A stretch of 64,000 nucleotides of DNA. It comes from Reticulitermes speratus. Taxonomy: Eukaryota; Arthropoda; Insecta; Blattodea; Rhinotermitidae. Position 1 is the first letter of the stretch, and each line of letters starts with the position of its first letter. The notes below the pieces were generated by a model. It searched no databases and had not been told where the DNA came from. It worked only from the letters and a program-made list of their open reading frames with translations. The stretch covers positions 48,045,630 through 48,109,629 of the forward strand of contig JAJKFL010000003.1 of assembly GCA_021186555.1 (NCBI GenBank). Reading direction: 5' to 3'. This document shows positions 56,533-64,000 of this stretch, one piece after another. The position numbers and the translations under genes were made by a program.

Positions 56533-57195
56533 ATGAATGTGGGAAAAACTAAAGTAATGAAAATCTCAAGGCAACCATCCCCAATGAAAATTATGATAGA
56601 TCAAAAACAATTGGAGAATGTGGAATATTTCAATTATTTGGGTAGCATGATAACAAGTGATGCAAGGTGTACACGTGAAATTAAATCCAGAATTGCCATG
56701 GCAAAAGCAGCATTCAACAAGAAGAAAAATCTTTTCACCAGCACTAGTAAAGTGCTACATTTGGAGCATAGCTTTGTATGGTGCTGAAACGTGGACACTT
56801 CGGAAAGTAGATTAGAAGTATTTGGAAAGTTTTGAAATGTGGTGCTGGAGAAGAATGGAGAAGATCAGATGACCGATCGTGTGAGAAATGAAGAAGTATT
56901 ACACAGAGTCAAGAAGGAGAGGAATATCCTACATACAATAAAAAGAAGAAAGGCTAACTGGATTGGTCACATCTTGCGTAGAAACTGCCTTCTGAAAACA
57001 CGTGATTGAAGGAAAGTTAGAAGGAAGGATAGAAATGACGGGACGACGAGGAAGAAGACGTAAGCAGCTACTGGATGACCTTAAGGAAAAGAAAAGATAC
57101 TGGAAATTGAAAGAGGCAGCACTAGATCGCACCCTGTGGAGAACTCGCTTTGGAAGAGGCTACGGACCTGTCGTAAGACAGACTACAGAATGAAT
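56533..57195 (+). mobile_element. Non-LTR retrotransposon tail, type A, longest copy
   Basis: The first frame (56533-56787) encodes NVGKTKVMKISRQPSP, VEYFNYLGSMIT and IKSRIAMAKAAFNKK, the end of the reverse transcriptase domain and the thumb. A deletion and frameshift at about 56745-56870 remove part of the AETWTLRK region. The second part encodes NEEVLHRVKKERN, NWIGHILRRNCLL, GRRGRRRKQLLDDLKEK and ends GYGPVVRQTTE. The order matches the C-terminal third of an insect non-LTR ORF2. Endonuclease and catalytic YxDD are absent. At least two frame breaks make it dead. Confidence 0.88.
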
Positions 57196-57212
57196 GATGA
57201 AGATACTGTGTA

Positions 57213-57484
57213 GGCCGTGCCGTGGTTCAGGCGGTTAGTCACCGGTCTCCCACCGCGGAGACCCGGGTTTGATCCCGGGTCAGTCCATGTGGCACTGGGA
57301 TAGGTTTTTCCCGAGTACTTCGGCTTTCCCCTGTCAATTTCATTCCACCGGTGCTCCATTATTTCGAAAAATGAAAAAAACTGATCACCTTTCTCTTCAT
57401 CTTCATCACAGGGTAGCACAATAAGCCTTAAGACTGCGGTACGTCCGTAGCATCTGCTGCGGGGCCCTTCTCCACCCCCCAAAA
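57213..57484 (+). mobile_element. tRNA-derived SINE, family 3, full-length copy
   Basis: Head with TGGTTCAGGCGGTTAG and B-box GGTTTGATCCC, body as in 13026-13300, end GGGCCCTTCTCCACCCCCC plus A-run. The 13-bp AAGATACTGTGTA at 57200-57212 and 57485-57497 is a clean target-site duplication. It inserted just past the 3' end of the type A tail. Confidence 0.93.
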
Positions 57485-57499
57485 AAGATACTGTGTACC

Positions 57500-57878
57500 A
57501 ATCTACACGGTGTCATATCTGAGAAGACTGGAATCTATATCGTACAAGAGCTCAGACAAATTCCTTTTCACCATAGACTGTTTACTTCAGGTTAATATTG
57601 ACACCCGCTGCCAAAATCCACAGTGTTTTCCCTCCAACATCTGGCGAGCCTACCCACTTTTTCTCTTCCCCGTGCACGGTATCAAATTCACGAAACGTAG
57701 ATGCACATGCAACACTGTGATCTCCATAAGGCTAGCGTCCTGCTCAAACGCAAAACTAGAACTGCACAGACGAGCGAGCCCCCAGATTTTAAGGCACACA
57801 GAAGGGACCTGTTGCTTCGACAGTGATGTTGTTGGGGATTCAGGTCTTCTTGAATGTGACGCAGTGTTACCGGGTTAA
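57500..57878. other. Unrecognised, with a 122-codon frame
   Basis: The plus frame 57510-57878 has several Cys residues but no motif I can name. Low credibility as a gene. Confidence 0.3.
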
Positions 57879-57880
57879 AG

Positions 57881-57928
57881 TTTCCCGACGTTTCGAAAGA
57901 ATAGTGATGTCATCTTCAATGGTTAAGG
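57881..57928 (-). ncRNA. Hammerhead-like motif, degenerate
   Basis: The minus strand reads AUUGAAGA, a weak stem II, GAAA, ACGU, C and GGGA. The left flank (GACGCAGTGTTACC) resembles the arm of the 31062 family. No right arm. Confidence 0.45.
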
Positions 57929-58221
57929 TATCGAAGCAGAACCGCGTACATAGGACAAACTGTAGCCTGCACCACCTCACCGATTCATTATCGGAACTAG
58001 ACTGAGGTCAAACCTTAGATTCACGCTCCAGCTGCTTTACTACCGATGTAACAGCCCCAGCTACCAATTGGATATGTGGCTAGGTGCCCCCCCCCCCCAA
58101 AAAAAAATTCTAGCTGCTACTGTTACATGAAAGCTGAGCCTCCAGCCCAAAGCCAGTTAATTCACTGAGTGGACCATCCCGCTCATGAGCGTATTTATCG
58201 AAGTGCCTGACAATATTTCAA

Positions 58222-58245
58222 CTTGTTTGTACATACATACATACA

Positions 58246-58277
<32 letters not shown>

Positions 58278-58288
58278 CATACATGTGA
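58222..58288. repeat. (ACAT)n microsatellite
   Basis: About sixteen tetranucleotides, slightly interrupted at the right end. Confidence 0.95.
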
Positions 58289-58455
58289 CTGGATATATTG
58301 AAACACAGCTGATACGAAACGTACACGTTTGTTTTAAAACGATGTTAATCGTACTAACATTACAGCCAAGTGTTCTAAATAACATACAGCTCCTTGGTGT
58401 AATCTTTACATAACAATTTCATTTATCACAACCAGGCGTGTATTTTGTATGAATG

Positions 58456-58580
58456 TTATTAACTAACTAACTCCATGGAGCAGTCCTTCTTGAGAAGCTA
58501 ACAGGTCCTCAGCTAGTCAAGAAATTCCCCGCGTTTTATGAAACCCGAAGGTTCATTACCGCACTCACAAGAGCCCGTTA
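58456..58580 (-). mobile_element. Non-LTR retrotransposon tail, type B, minus copy
   Basis: Starts with TAAC repeats (the complement of a GTTA tail), then the complement of GAGGACCTGTTAGCTTCTCA and of TAATGAACCTTCGGGTTT. Matches 63296-63405 on the opposite strand. Lies tail-outward against the plus-strand copy that follows. Confidence 0.78.
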
Positions 58581-58584
58581 TGTT

Positions 58585-58805
58585 ATTAGAGTGATCAAAT
58601 AAAAAGTATGAGTGAGCAGGGAGTGTAGAAAGCATATGAGAAGTTAGCAAGTCGCAAACAATTTTGGTCGGAAAAATTGAAGGAAAAGTCGACTTGGGAA
58701 ATCTAGTCGTAGATAGGAGGATACGGATATGAATATGGATAATAAACGACAAGTGACGATGTGGACAAAATTCATCTGGCTCAGAATGAACCCCCAGTGG
58801 CCGGC
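58585..58805 (+). mobile_element. Non-LTR retrotransposon tail, type B, plus copy
   Basis: Shows GGTCGGAAAAATTGAAGG (VGKIEG), GATAGGAGGATACGGATATG and CATCTGGCTCAGAATG. Broken frame. Begins within a few bases of the minus-strand copy. Confidence 0.68.
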
Positions 58806-58809
58806 TCGT

Positions 58810-59065
58810 AAACATGGTGATAAAAAATAGAGTGACATCAAAGGCAGGGGATATAAACTGTTCTCACCACCCAACAGGCAACTTACTCCGATAAACAGGA
58901 TATCAAAACAACATAATTGTTCAACTTTAATACAATTTTTAACAACCAACAACCACAATTTTTAACTTTTTAACTTTTATTTGTTTTAAACAGTGTATCT
59001 GAACAATTGTAAAGAACTCATGTAAATAATTGTGCCAGTTGGTGTAACTAGCGTGCGATTTTAGA
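58810..59065. other. Stretch with no recognised gene
   Basis: AT-rich lead-in to the motif at 59069. Confidence 0.5.
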
Positions 59066-59068
59066 TAA

Positions 59069-59118
59069 TGTGTCCCTGAAGATGAACCCAGGTTAGGGTT
59101 CGAAACATGTAGGACGGT
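59069..59118 (+). ncRNA. Hammerhead-like ribozyme, second-best candidate
   Basis: Stem I GUCC/GGAC plus a U-G pair, CUGAAGA at 59076-59082, extra U, stem II GAACCC/GGGUUC (six perfect pairs around AGGUUA), GAAA at 59102-59105, ACAUGU, and A59111 as predicted cleavage-site base (GUA). Solitary, without an inverted partner. Confidence 0.8.
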
Positions 59119-59119
59119 G

Positions 59120-59608
59120 AAAGTGCACAAATAGTGTGATTAAATTGTACATGTGTCAGACTTTAAATATGCAGGGAATATACTAACCACCTCAGCGACG
59201 GTTAGTTTCTCTGGTTCATGAAGTCTGTTTCATGTTATTACAATCACAGTACACAAATTAATATTTACACGTTGAACACTCTTACGTCACTTACATCGGT
59301 TTTCCACTCGGTGTCCCATCGCCAGTGTTACTAGGTGGCTATCGGTTCACCGTTCTCGCCATCTTCAGGAAGCCCACCCACGTGACATATGAATGATTCG
59401 CATCATATCTAAGCACAGTGCATCTGCTGGGCGGAGGCAATCCCTGGCAGCTCTGCTTAATAAGACAACTTGAGATAAATCTGAAGAGTTGTGACAATGG
59501 TGTGTTACTAAGTTGACATATACATATGGCTCTTTTTTTACGGAAGGGGCCGTGGATAGCGTGCAGCGCTGTTCAAGGGCCGAACAGAGCCAGTTTCATG
59601 ATTTCTGT
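59120..59608. other. Stretch with no recognised gene
   Basis: A TTCTCGCCATCTTCAGGAAG string at 59363 is a possible motif scrap. Confidence 0.4.
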
Positions 59609-59610
59609 AC

Positions 59611-59657
59611 TTTAACTGATGACAGAGACAAGGCCAGTTCTTGAAACGTCTTGTGTC
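59611..59657 (+). ncRNA. Hammerhead-like motif, weak stems
   Basis: Core boxes CUGAUGA and GAAA are intact, then ACGU, C. Stem II pairs only partly and stem I is weak. Confidence 0.45.
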
Positions 59658-59659
59658 TT

Positions 59660-59990
59660 TAATAAGATACGAGGCGATATAAAGGTCAAATATGCCTGTC
59701 ACCTCAAGGCAGAACTTACATATTCAAGAAAATACTGCTACTTCATTCATAACAAAGTTTCAGGGCACGATGTACAGATGCACACTCTAGACCGGGACGA
59801 ATTTCGCATTGGAATATAAATAAAATACCTGAATTTTTGAGCTCCGTACAACGACGACACGTAAACGCAATCAGTGGTTAAATAAAATTGTTTTCAATTA
59901 TTCGTAAAAACAAAATAATATATTGGGTCCCACACTACGAAGGTCCCCTCTGTTGTATCTGATGATGAAAAAGGAACCTGCTTCCGAATT
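59660..59990. other. Mostly unrecognised; motif scrap at 59960-59990
   Basis: CTGATGATG followed by GGAACCTGCTTCCGAATTC is a degenerate copy related to 17930-18150. Confidence 0.4.
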
Positions 59991-60045
59991 CTGTAATTAA
60001 CTAAGTGACTCCATGAAGCAGAGTCATTCTTGAGGAACTAATATA

Positions 60046-60621
60046 CAGAGTGTTTCATAAATCCCTCCGGGATTTCGGAGGTCTGTAGCTCAGGAGCCAA
60101 ATCATACACGGGGGATGAGAGCATGTCAGTGAAAAGAGTACATATCCAAGTTTTGAATCTACCTTACAAATGTTCAATATGTCCCCCTTTGGTGACTCGA
60201 CAGACGTCAATCCTGTAATCTAGCTCCTGCCACACACGTTCCAACATATGAACGTCTATGGTTTACCTGTTCGTTTTGCGACACACAAACAGCCAGTTTC
60301 CTCGAATTTTCTATACCAGTCTCTTACTGTTTCGTCCATTGGTGGTTCTGTACGATACTTGGTTCGAAAACCACGTTGCACTGTTACAATTGACTGGATT
60401 TTAGAAAATTGCAGGACACAAAAAGCTTTCTGTTCACCTGAAAACGCCATGTTTGCACACCACTGCCTCCTAGCGGAGAAACGGGTAACTAAGCCATCGC
60501 ATCTGTCACGAAAAAACTTTTACATTTCCTCTATCCGTTGGCATGCTTTTATCTCTTATATGTGGGTTTGCTACTGCACGGTCAAGCCTCTAAATCCCGG
60601 ATGGACTTATGAAACACGCTG
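60046..60621 (-). mobile_element. Mariner/Tc1-like element, internally deleted
   Basis: Ends are CAGAGTGTTTCATAAATCCC and the complement of CAGCGTGTTTCATAAGTCCA, continuing for about 30 bp, flanked by TA at 60044-60045 and 60622-60623. It is 576 bp long and encodes only an N-terminal helix-turn-helix on the minus strand. Confidence 0.88.
60256..60450 (-). pseudogene. Transposase N-terminal helix-turn-helix fragment
   Basis: A 64-residue frame starts MAFSGEQKAFCVLQF and contains VRDWYRKFEETGCL and KRTGKP. This is the DNA-binding N-terminal domain (MFS-EQR...RKFEETG.V....SGRP type) found in insect mariner-related transposases. The catalytic domain is missing, so no transposition function remains. 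The 135-codon plus-strand frame over it is a shadow. Confidence 0.8.
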
Positions 60622-60927
60622 TATTTTTCAGCTAGTCAAGAAATATCCTGCATGATCTGGACCCCGCAGGTTCATTACTTTTTTCACAACAGGCCCCTAT
60701 TCTGAGCCACAGGAATCTAGTCTATACTCCATCCTGTGACTCTGAAATCCATTTTATTATTATTATCATCTACGCTTGTATCTTCCAAGCACAGTGGATA
60801 CGCACTGGCAAAATGCTGGTGTTACCAGCAACCAAAGAAACATACTTGAAATTCAAATAATAAATTTGATTTGATATCATACAAGCTGTCTCTTTCCTTC
60901 AGATCCTGTCATCAAAACCACGAACAT

Positions 60928-61140
60928 GAGGTCTGTCCAAAAATATACCGAACTTTTTTTATTTTAATTTATTGCTTTACTTACAACTTAATCAGACTTG
61001 TCTCCTTCAAAGTACTTCCCTCCACTGTTGATACACTGCTCCCAACGTTTTTTCCAGTTCTGGAACGCGTCCTGGAACGTGTTTTGCGGGATGGCGCGAA
61101 GGTCCCGTAGCGAATTTTCTTCTATCTCCTCCGCCGTCAG
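60928..61140 (-). mobile_element. Mariner-like element, one end with transposase C-terminus
   Basis: The left end GAGGTCTGTCCAAAAATATA is a mariner-type terminal repeat. The minus strand (stop at 60988-60990) encodes RDLRAIPQNTFQDAFQNWKK, then RWEQCINSGGKYFEGD, the standard mariner transposase C-terminus. The sequence breaks off near 61140 and no second end is visible. Confidence 0.85.
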
Positions 61141-61144
61141 TACT

Positions 61145-61960
61145 TAAAAAGTTGGTTTCTTCTTGGACTGACTACGTATATTTCTCTTCTCCCATGCGTT
61201 CCACCTGTTCCTCACATATTGAATTCCTTGATTTGCACTATTGTGAATAGTATTATTAATGCACGTGTTCCTCACACATCGTGTCCACTGGTTAGATCAG
61301 GAATGGCCTATAGTTTATACCCCATACGGTCTCAGATTTACGTCACAAGTTACCAATGATAAATGGCGCCAGTATCCCTGCTGCTCCAGTGGACTCAAGA
61401 GATATCTGGTGCTGCACATTTGCTATAGACAGTTCTTTAGTTCTTGGTGTGTATGCGGTTGTAAGAACGACACAAACGGCATTCATTTCACCTGTAATGC
61501 GTTTTCTTTAATTTGACGCGCTGTGTATCATCGCCTTCATCACCAATACCATGAAGCTTGCAAAGTCGTAGACCTCGCGACGGTTCCGGTATCAATATAA
61601 CAATCCAGAGATCTCTATTTTGCCTGCTGTTTGACATTTCGTAACAGCCTGCGTAAGGCTGGATCTGCCTATTCTACGAATATATTCATCCATTTATTTT
61701 TATATCTGTCGATTTTCCGCAAGATCATTTGTATTTTTCAGGATAATCTGATTTCTTTTGAGGTTAAACAGTGTCCCCTTTTGGAGGGTTTTCTCCAAAA
61801 TGTCATTTCTGATGCTGTGAGTCTAGATTTGGCTTATTCCTTTAGTGTCCAAGTTTCACTGCCGTATATTAGTGTGCGTAATCTACAAGACAATACAAAG
61901 GTTTCTTGTAACTACCTCTGAGTAACCAAACTTCTCGATATTCAGGTTGAACACAAAGAC
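61145..61960. other. Unrecognised; possible retroelement trace on the minus strand
   Basis: Around 61520-61920 the minus strand can be read, with frame jumps, as MDEYIRRIGRSSLTQAV. It resembles the tail region of some non-LTR elements, but I cannot place it. Confidence 0.3.
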
Positions 61961-61964
61961 AGCA

Positions 61965-62280
61965 AGGATACGCGGTGGTGCAGTTGGTTGAGGCACTGCG
62001 CTACAAGCCGGAAGGTCGCGGGTTCGATTCCTGATGGTGTCATTGACTTAATCCTTCCCGCCGCAATATGGCCCTGGGGTCGACTTAGCCTCCAACAGAA
62101 ATGAATACCAGGAATTTGTTTTTTTTTTGTGGGGGGGGGGGGGGGGGGGTAAAGGCGGCCGGTGCGTATGGCTGACAACCTACCACATTCATGTGCCGAT
62201 TGTCTATAAATCTGGGAGTCTCAACCTCCTGGAACCCTAAGGGCCTGTCATGGCCTGTACGTGGGATTGCTTTACCTTTC
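61965..62280 (+). mobile_element. tRNA-derived SINE, family 2
   Basis: Head GGTGGTGCAGTTGGTTGAGG, B-box GGTTCGATTCC, GGCGGCCGGTGCG and tail GGGATTGCTTTACC. A T-run (62117-62126) and a G-run of about 17 (62132-62149) sit just before TAAAGGCGG. No clear target-site duplication. Confidence 0.88.
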
Positions 62281-62284
62281 GCTT

Positions 62285-63180
62285 GCCTACAAATAGAGCA
62301 ACAAAAAATCTATCGTACGAGAAAGAATTTGTGAATTATTGAACTATAAGTTTGCTACTGACATTGATACAGACGCTAACTGTAATCACGGATACCAGCC
62401 GGTGTCTCAGTCGGTACCTATGGACAGCCATCTTGGGGTAAATATTCGTGTCGCCCGCAATGCAAGCAGGGACCTCTCCCGTTTAAAGTACCTGTCATTC
62501 CATAAACCTCACTCTGCCGCGTCGTCGCTACAGCACAATCTGACTCTAGGGCATCGATTGACGCCTCGACCCTGACAGACAGAACTGACCTATATTAACG
62601 TATTAAAGGGGAGAGCGGTGGAGAGGTCGATGCGACGCCCAGACATGGCGGCGCACGGCGATGCTTTATTAAATTCTTCATCTTCCTCGCGCAGTGTTTC
62701 CTGTAATGCTATTCCGTGTTGTGGAACCCAAAGAACCCAACACAAGACTACCGACTTTCTGTGTTCTTCTTACAATAACACACTGCCGTACCTACTGACA
62801 ATATTAGCACTTCCGGGCGATGCAATTTGTTTTGAAATTTCCTTTAAACAAAAAATTAATAAAATTAGTTTTATATTAAGCTTAAAATCTGTTAAGTACA
62901 ACAAAAGTAATATTAAGGCCCTGCCGGATTTGCGGTTCTCACAGAAGTTCTAATGGTTTTAGTCTTCTGGTTCCGTTTCCCGTGATAATGTGTCCCTGTC
63001 ACCACAGCATGGCGCGTCCTCAGGTTGCCGTAGGAAGAACGGCCTCCAGTGTGGAGGGCAGCTGTGAATATATTGAATAAGCAGTCGCGGACAGTCGACA
63101 AGGGGTGGTCCTCCAGCTTGGGCGTTTGGCGAGGTGCTAACAACTCCTCACCCTAAAAACTTACCATGTTACGAACCATT
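62285..63180. other. Mostly unrecognised stretch
   Basis: A GC-richer part at 62950-63140 can be read as SRTVDKGWSSSL-like, a string I associate with dispersed repeats of the same genome. That link is from memory and weak. Other frames (78 and 111 codons) are unrecognised. Confidence 0.3.
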
Positions 63181-63189
63181 CACAAATGC

Positions 63190-63405
63190 CTCAAACTTGG
63201 ACTGATCCTCTGGTACGACGTAAGCAATCTTCAAGAAGTAAGATGGGAAGGCAAGGACTGGATTTATCTGGCTCTGGATACGGACAGGTGGCGGTCTCTT
63301 GTGAATGCGGTAATGAACCTTCGGGTTCCATAAAATGCGGCGAATTTCTTGACTAGCTGAGGAACTGTTAGCTTCTCAAGGAGGCTTCTGCTAGATGGAG
63401 TTAGT
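63190..63405 (+). mobile_element. Non-LTR retrotransposon tail, type B
   Basis: Encodes [34 protein letters not shown] and stop, then the 3' end (TTCTTGACTAGCTGAGG, AGATGGAGTTAGTTA). Best-preserved type B coding end in the window. Confidence 0.82.
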
Positions 63406-63411
63406 TATTTT

Positions 63412-63458
63412 GTTCCAACGTTTCGCAGCAGCTTGCTGCCTCAGTCTTCAGGGTAGTC
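63412..63458 (-). ncRNA. Hammerhead-like motif, long junction
   Basis: Minus strand: CUGAAGA, five bases CUGAG, stem II GCAGC/GCUGC, GAAA, ACGU, U, GG pairing with CC. Begins just past the 3' end of the type B tail. Confidence 0.5.
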
Positions 63459-63459
63459 T

Positions 63460-64000
63460 TCTTTGGGTACTCTGAATATGAAAGGAGCAAGAGCAGAATA
63501 CTGTAAAAGTGAAGCACGAAGCGCCCCCGGAACGTTTATACTTATGTACCAATATACACGGCGTCATGTCCCGGAAGCTGAACACCTTCAATATAAATTC
63601 TCTATTTACATTGTTCCGAAAGAGCTCAGTAGCTTCCATGTAATTACGGAAGAGCCATCATTTCTAATATCCCATTCTGTTAACTAACAATAACCAAACA
63701 AACAAGCCGTCTAACTAACTAACATACTTCGTGGTGTAGGTCTTTCTTGAAGATATATGGATACTACGGTGGTGAAGAAGGTACCATAGAATTATTACAT
63801 TTCCCGGCTCTGTCCATCGTCTCGCGGTACTTAAGGGCATCCTTGGGTCAGGTGACTCTGCAGAGTTCTTTCTCTTGGGGAAGGTAATTCATCCCCGTTA
63901 TGTTTTATACAAATGCTATAAATGTTATATTAAAAAACACAGTCTTACACAACATATATACAAGCTTTACAGGTTACTAGTTTCGGCTTTGTTAACAAGA
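63460..64000. other. Mostly unrecognised; partial motif at the window edge
   Basis: ACTAGTTTCGGCTTTGTTAA at 63975-63994 may be the beginning of another minus-strand motif cut by the window end. TAAC repeats at 63707-63722 may mark another type B 3' end. Confidence 0.35.

Larger units (their letters stand above)
59995..60790 (-). mobile_element. Non-LTR retrotransposon tail, type B, split by a mariner relic
   Basis: The 3' end (complement of GACTCTGCTTCATGGAGTCA) is at 59998-60043. The remainder runs from 60624 to about 60790 on the minus strand with a worn NIKMDF, LAQNRG and the complement of CAGCTAGTCAAGAAAT. The mariner-like element 60046-60621 sits between the parts. Confidence 0.75.

Noticed and set aside
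60248..60655. 135-codon plus frame
   Set aside because: It lies antisense to the recognisable transposase helix-turn-helix and across the mariner terminal repeat.
766..62280. tRNA-like heads as genuine tRNA genes
   Set aside because: A and B boxes are present but the cloverleaf is worn and each head continues into a repeated SINE body with target duplications.
1..64000. Host protein-coding exons
   Set aside because: No frame shows a conserved domain outside transposable elements. Short exons of a large-intron gene cannot be excluded by eye and would need RNA-seq.

Overview
The window looks like gene-poor DNA from a large insect genome. The best fit is a cockroach, probably Periplaneta americana. 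That identification is inference: it rests on C-terminal tails of non-LTR retrotransposons (for example the GYGPVVRQTTE ending) that I recognise as abundant in that genome, together with many tRNA-derived SINEs and dispersed mariner fragments. I found no convincing host protein-coding gene, no rRNA and no intact tRNA gene. All open frames are short. The coding traces that can be recognised all belong to decayed transposable elements.

The most striking content is a family of short motifs with the layout of a type I hammerhead ribozyme: stem I, the core CUGANGA, stem II, GAAA, a tiny self-complementary stem III, a cleavage-site nucleotide, and the closing strand of stem I. About twenty copies keep both core boxes and more than a dozen others are degenerate, spread from 2.7 kb to 63.5 kb. 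Small hammerheads that lack a real stem III and are associated with Penelope-like retroelements are known, so the motif class is not new. The notable features here are the density, the frequent arrangement as inverted pairs (one ribozyme per strand, cores pointing away from the centre), and one extra nucleotide between the CUGANGA box and stem II in nearly every copy. No Penelope reverse transcriptase or GIY-YIG domain is visible.

Other layers: (1) Non-LTR retrotransposon tails of four kinds, A (7.6, 14.1, 24.1, 35.2, 43.8, 56.5 kb), B (14.8, 23.2, 28.0, 41.0, 50.5, 58.5, 60.0, 63.2 kb), C (12.3 kb) and D (3.4-3.9 kb). (2) Five tRNA-headed SINE families, six copies with target-site duplications readable by eye. 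(3) DNA transposons: a piggyBac-like remnant with TTAA duplications (41.4-43.2 kb), three mariner-like relics (37.1, 60.0, 60.9 kb) and a pogo/Tigger-like MITE (34.0 kb). (4) Tandem arrays: 29 bp (6.6 kb), 40 bp (25.6-27.0 kb, with higher-order structure), 64 bp (40.0 kb), about 72 bp (43.4 kb) and 42 bp carrying CACGTG (54.5 kb). (5) Simple repeats and long G or C runs.

Several insertions are nested and give relative ages: a mariner relic sits inside stem II of a hammerhead-like motif (37.0 kb), another mariner relic splits a type B tail (60.0 kb), a SINE splits a type B tail (14.9 kb) and a SINE abuts a hammerhead-like motif (5.7 kb). The elements look like independent residents, not a cooperating gene set.
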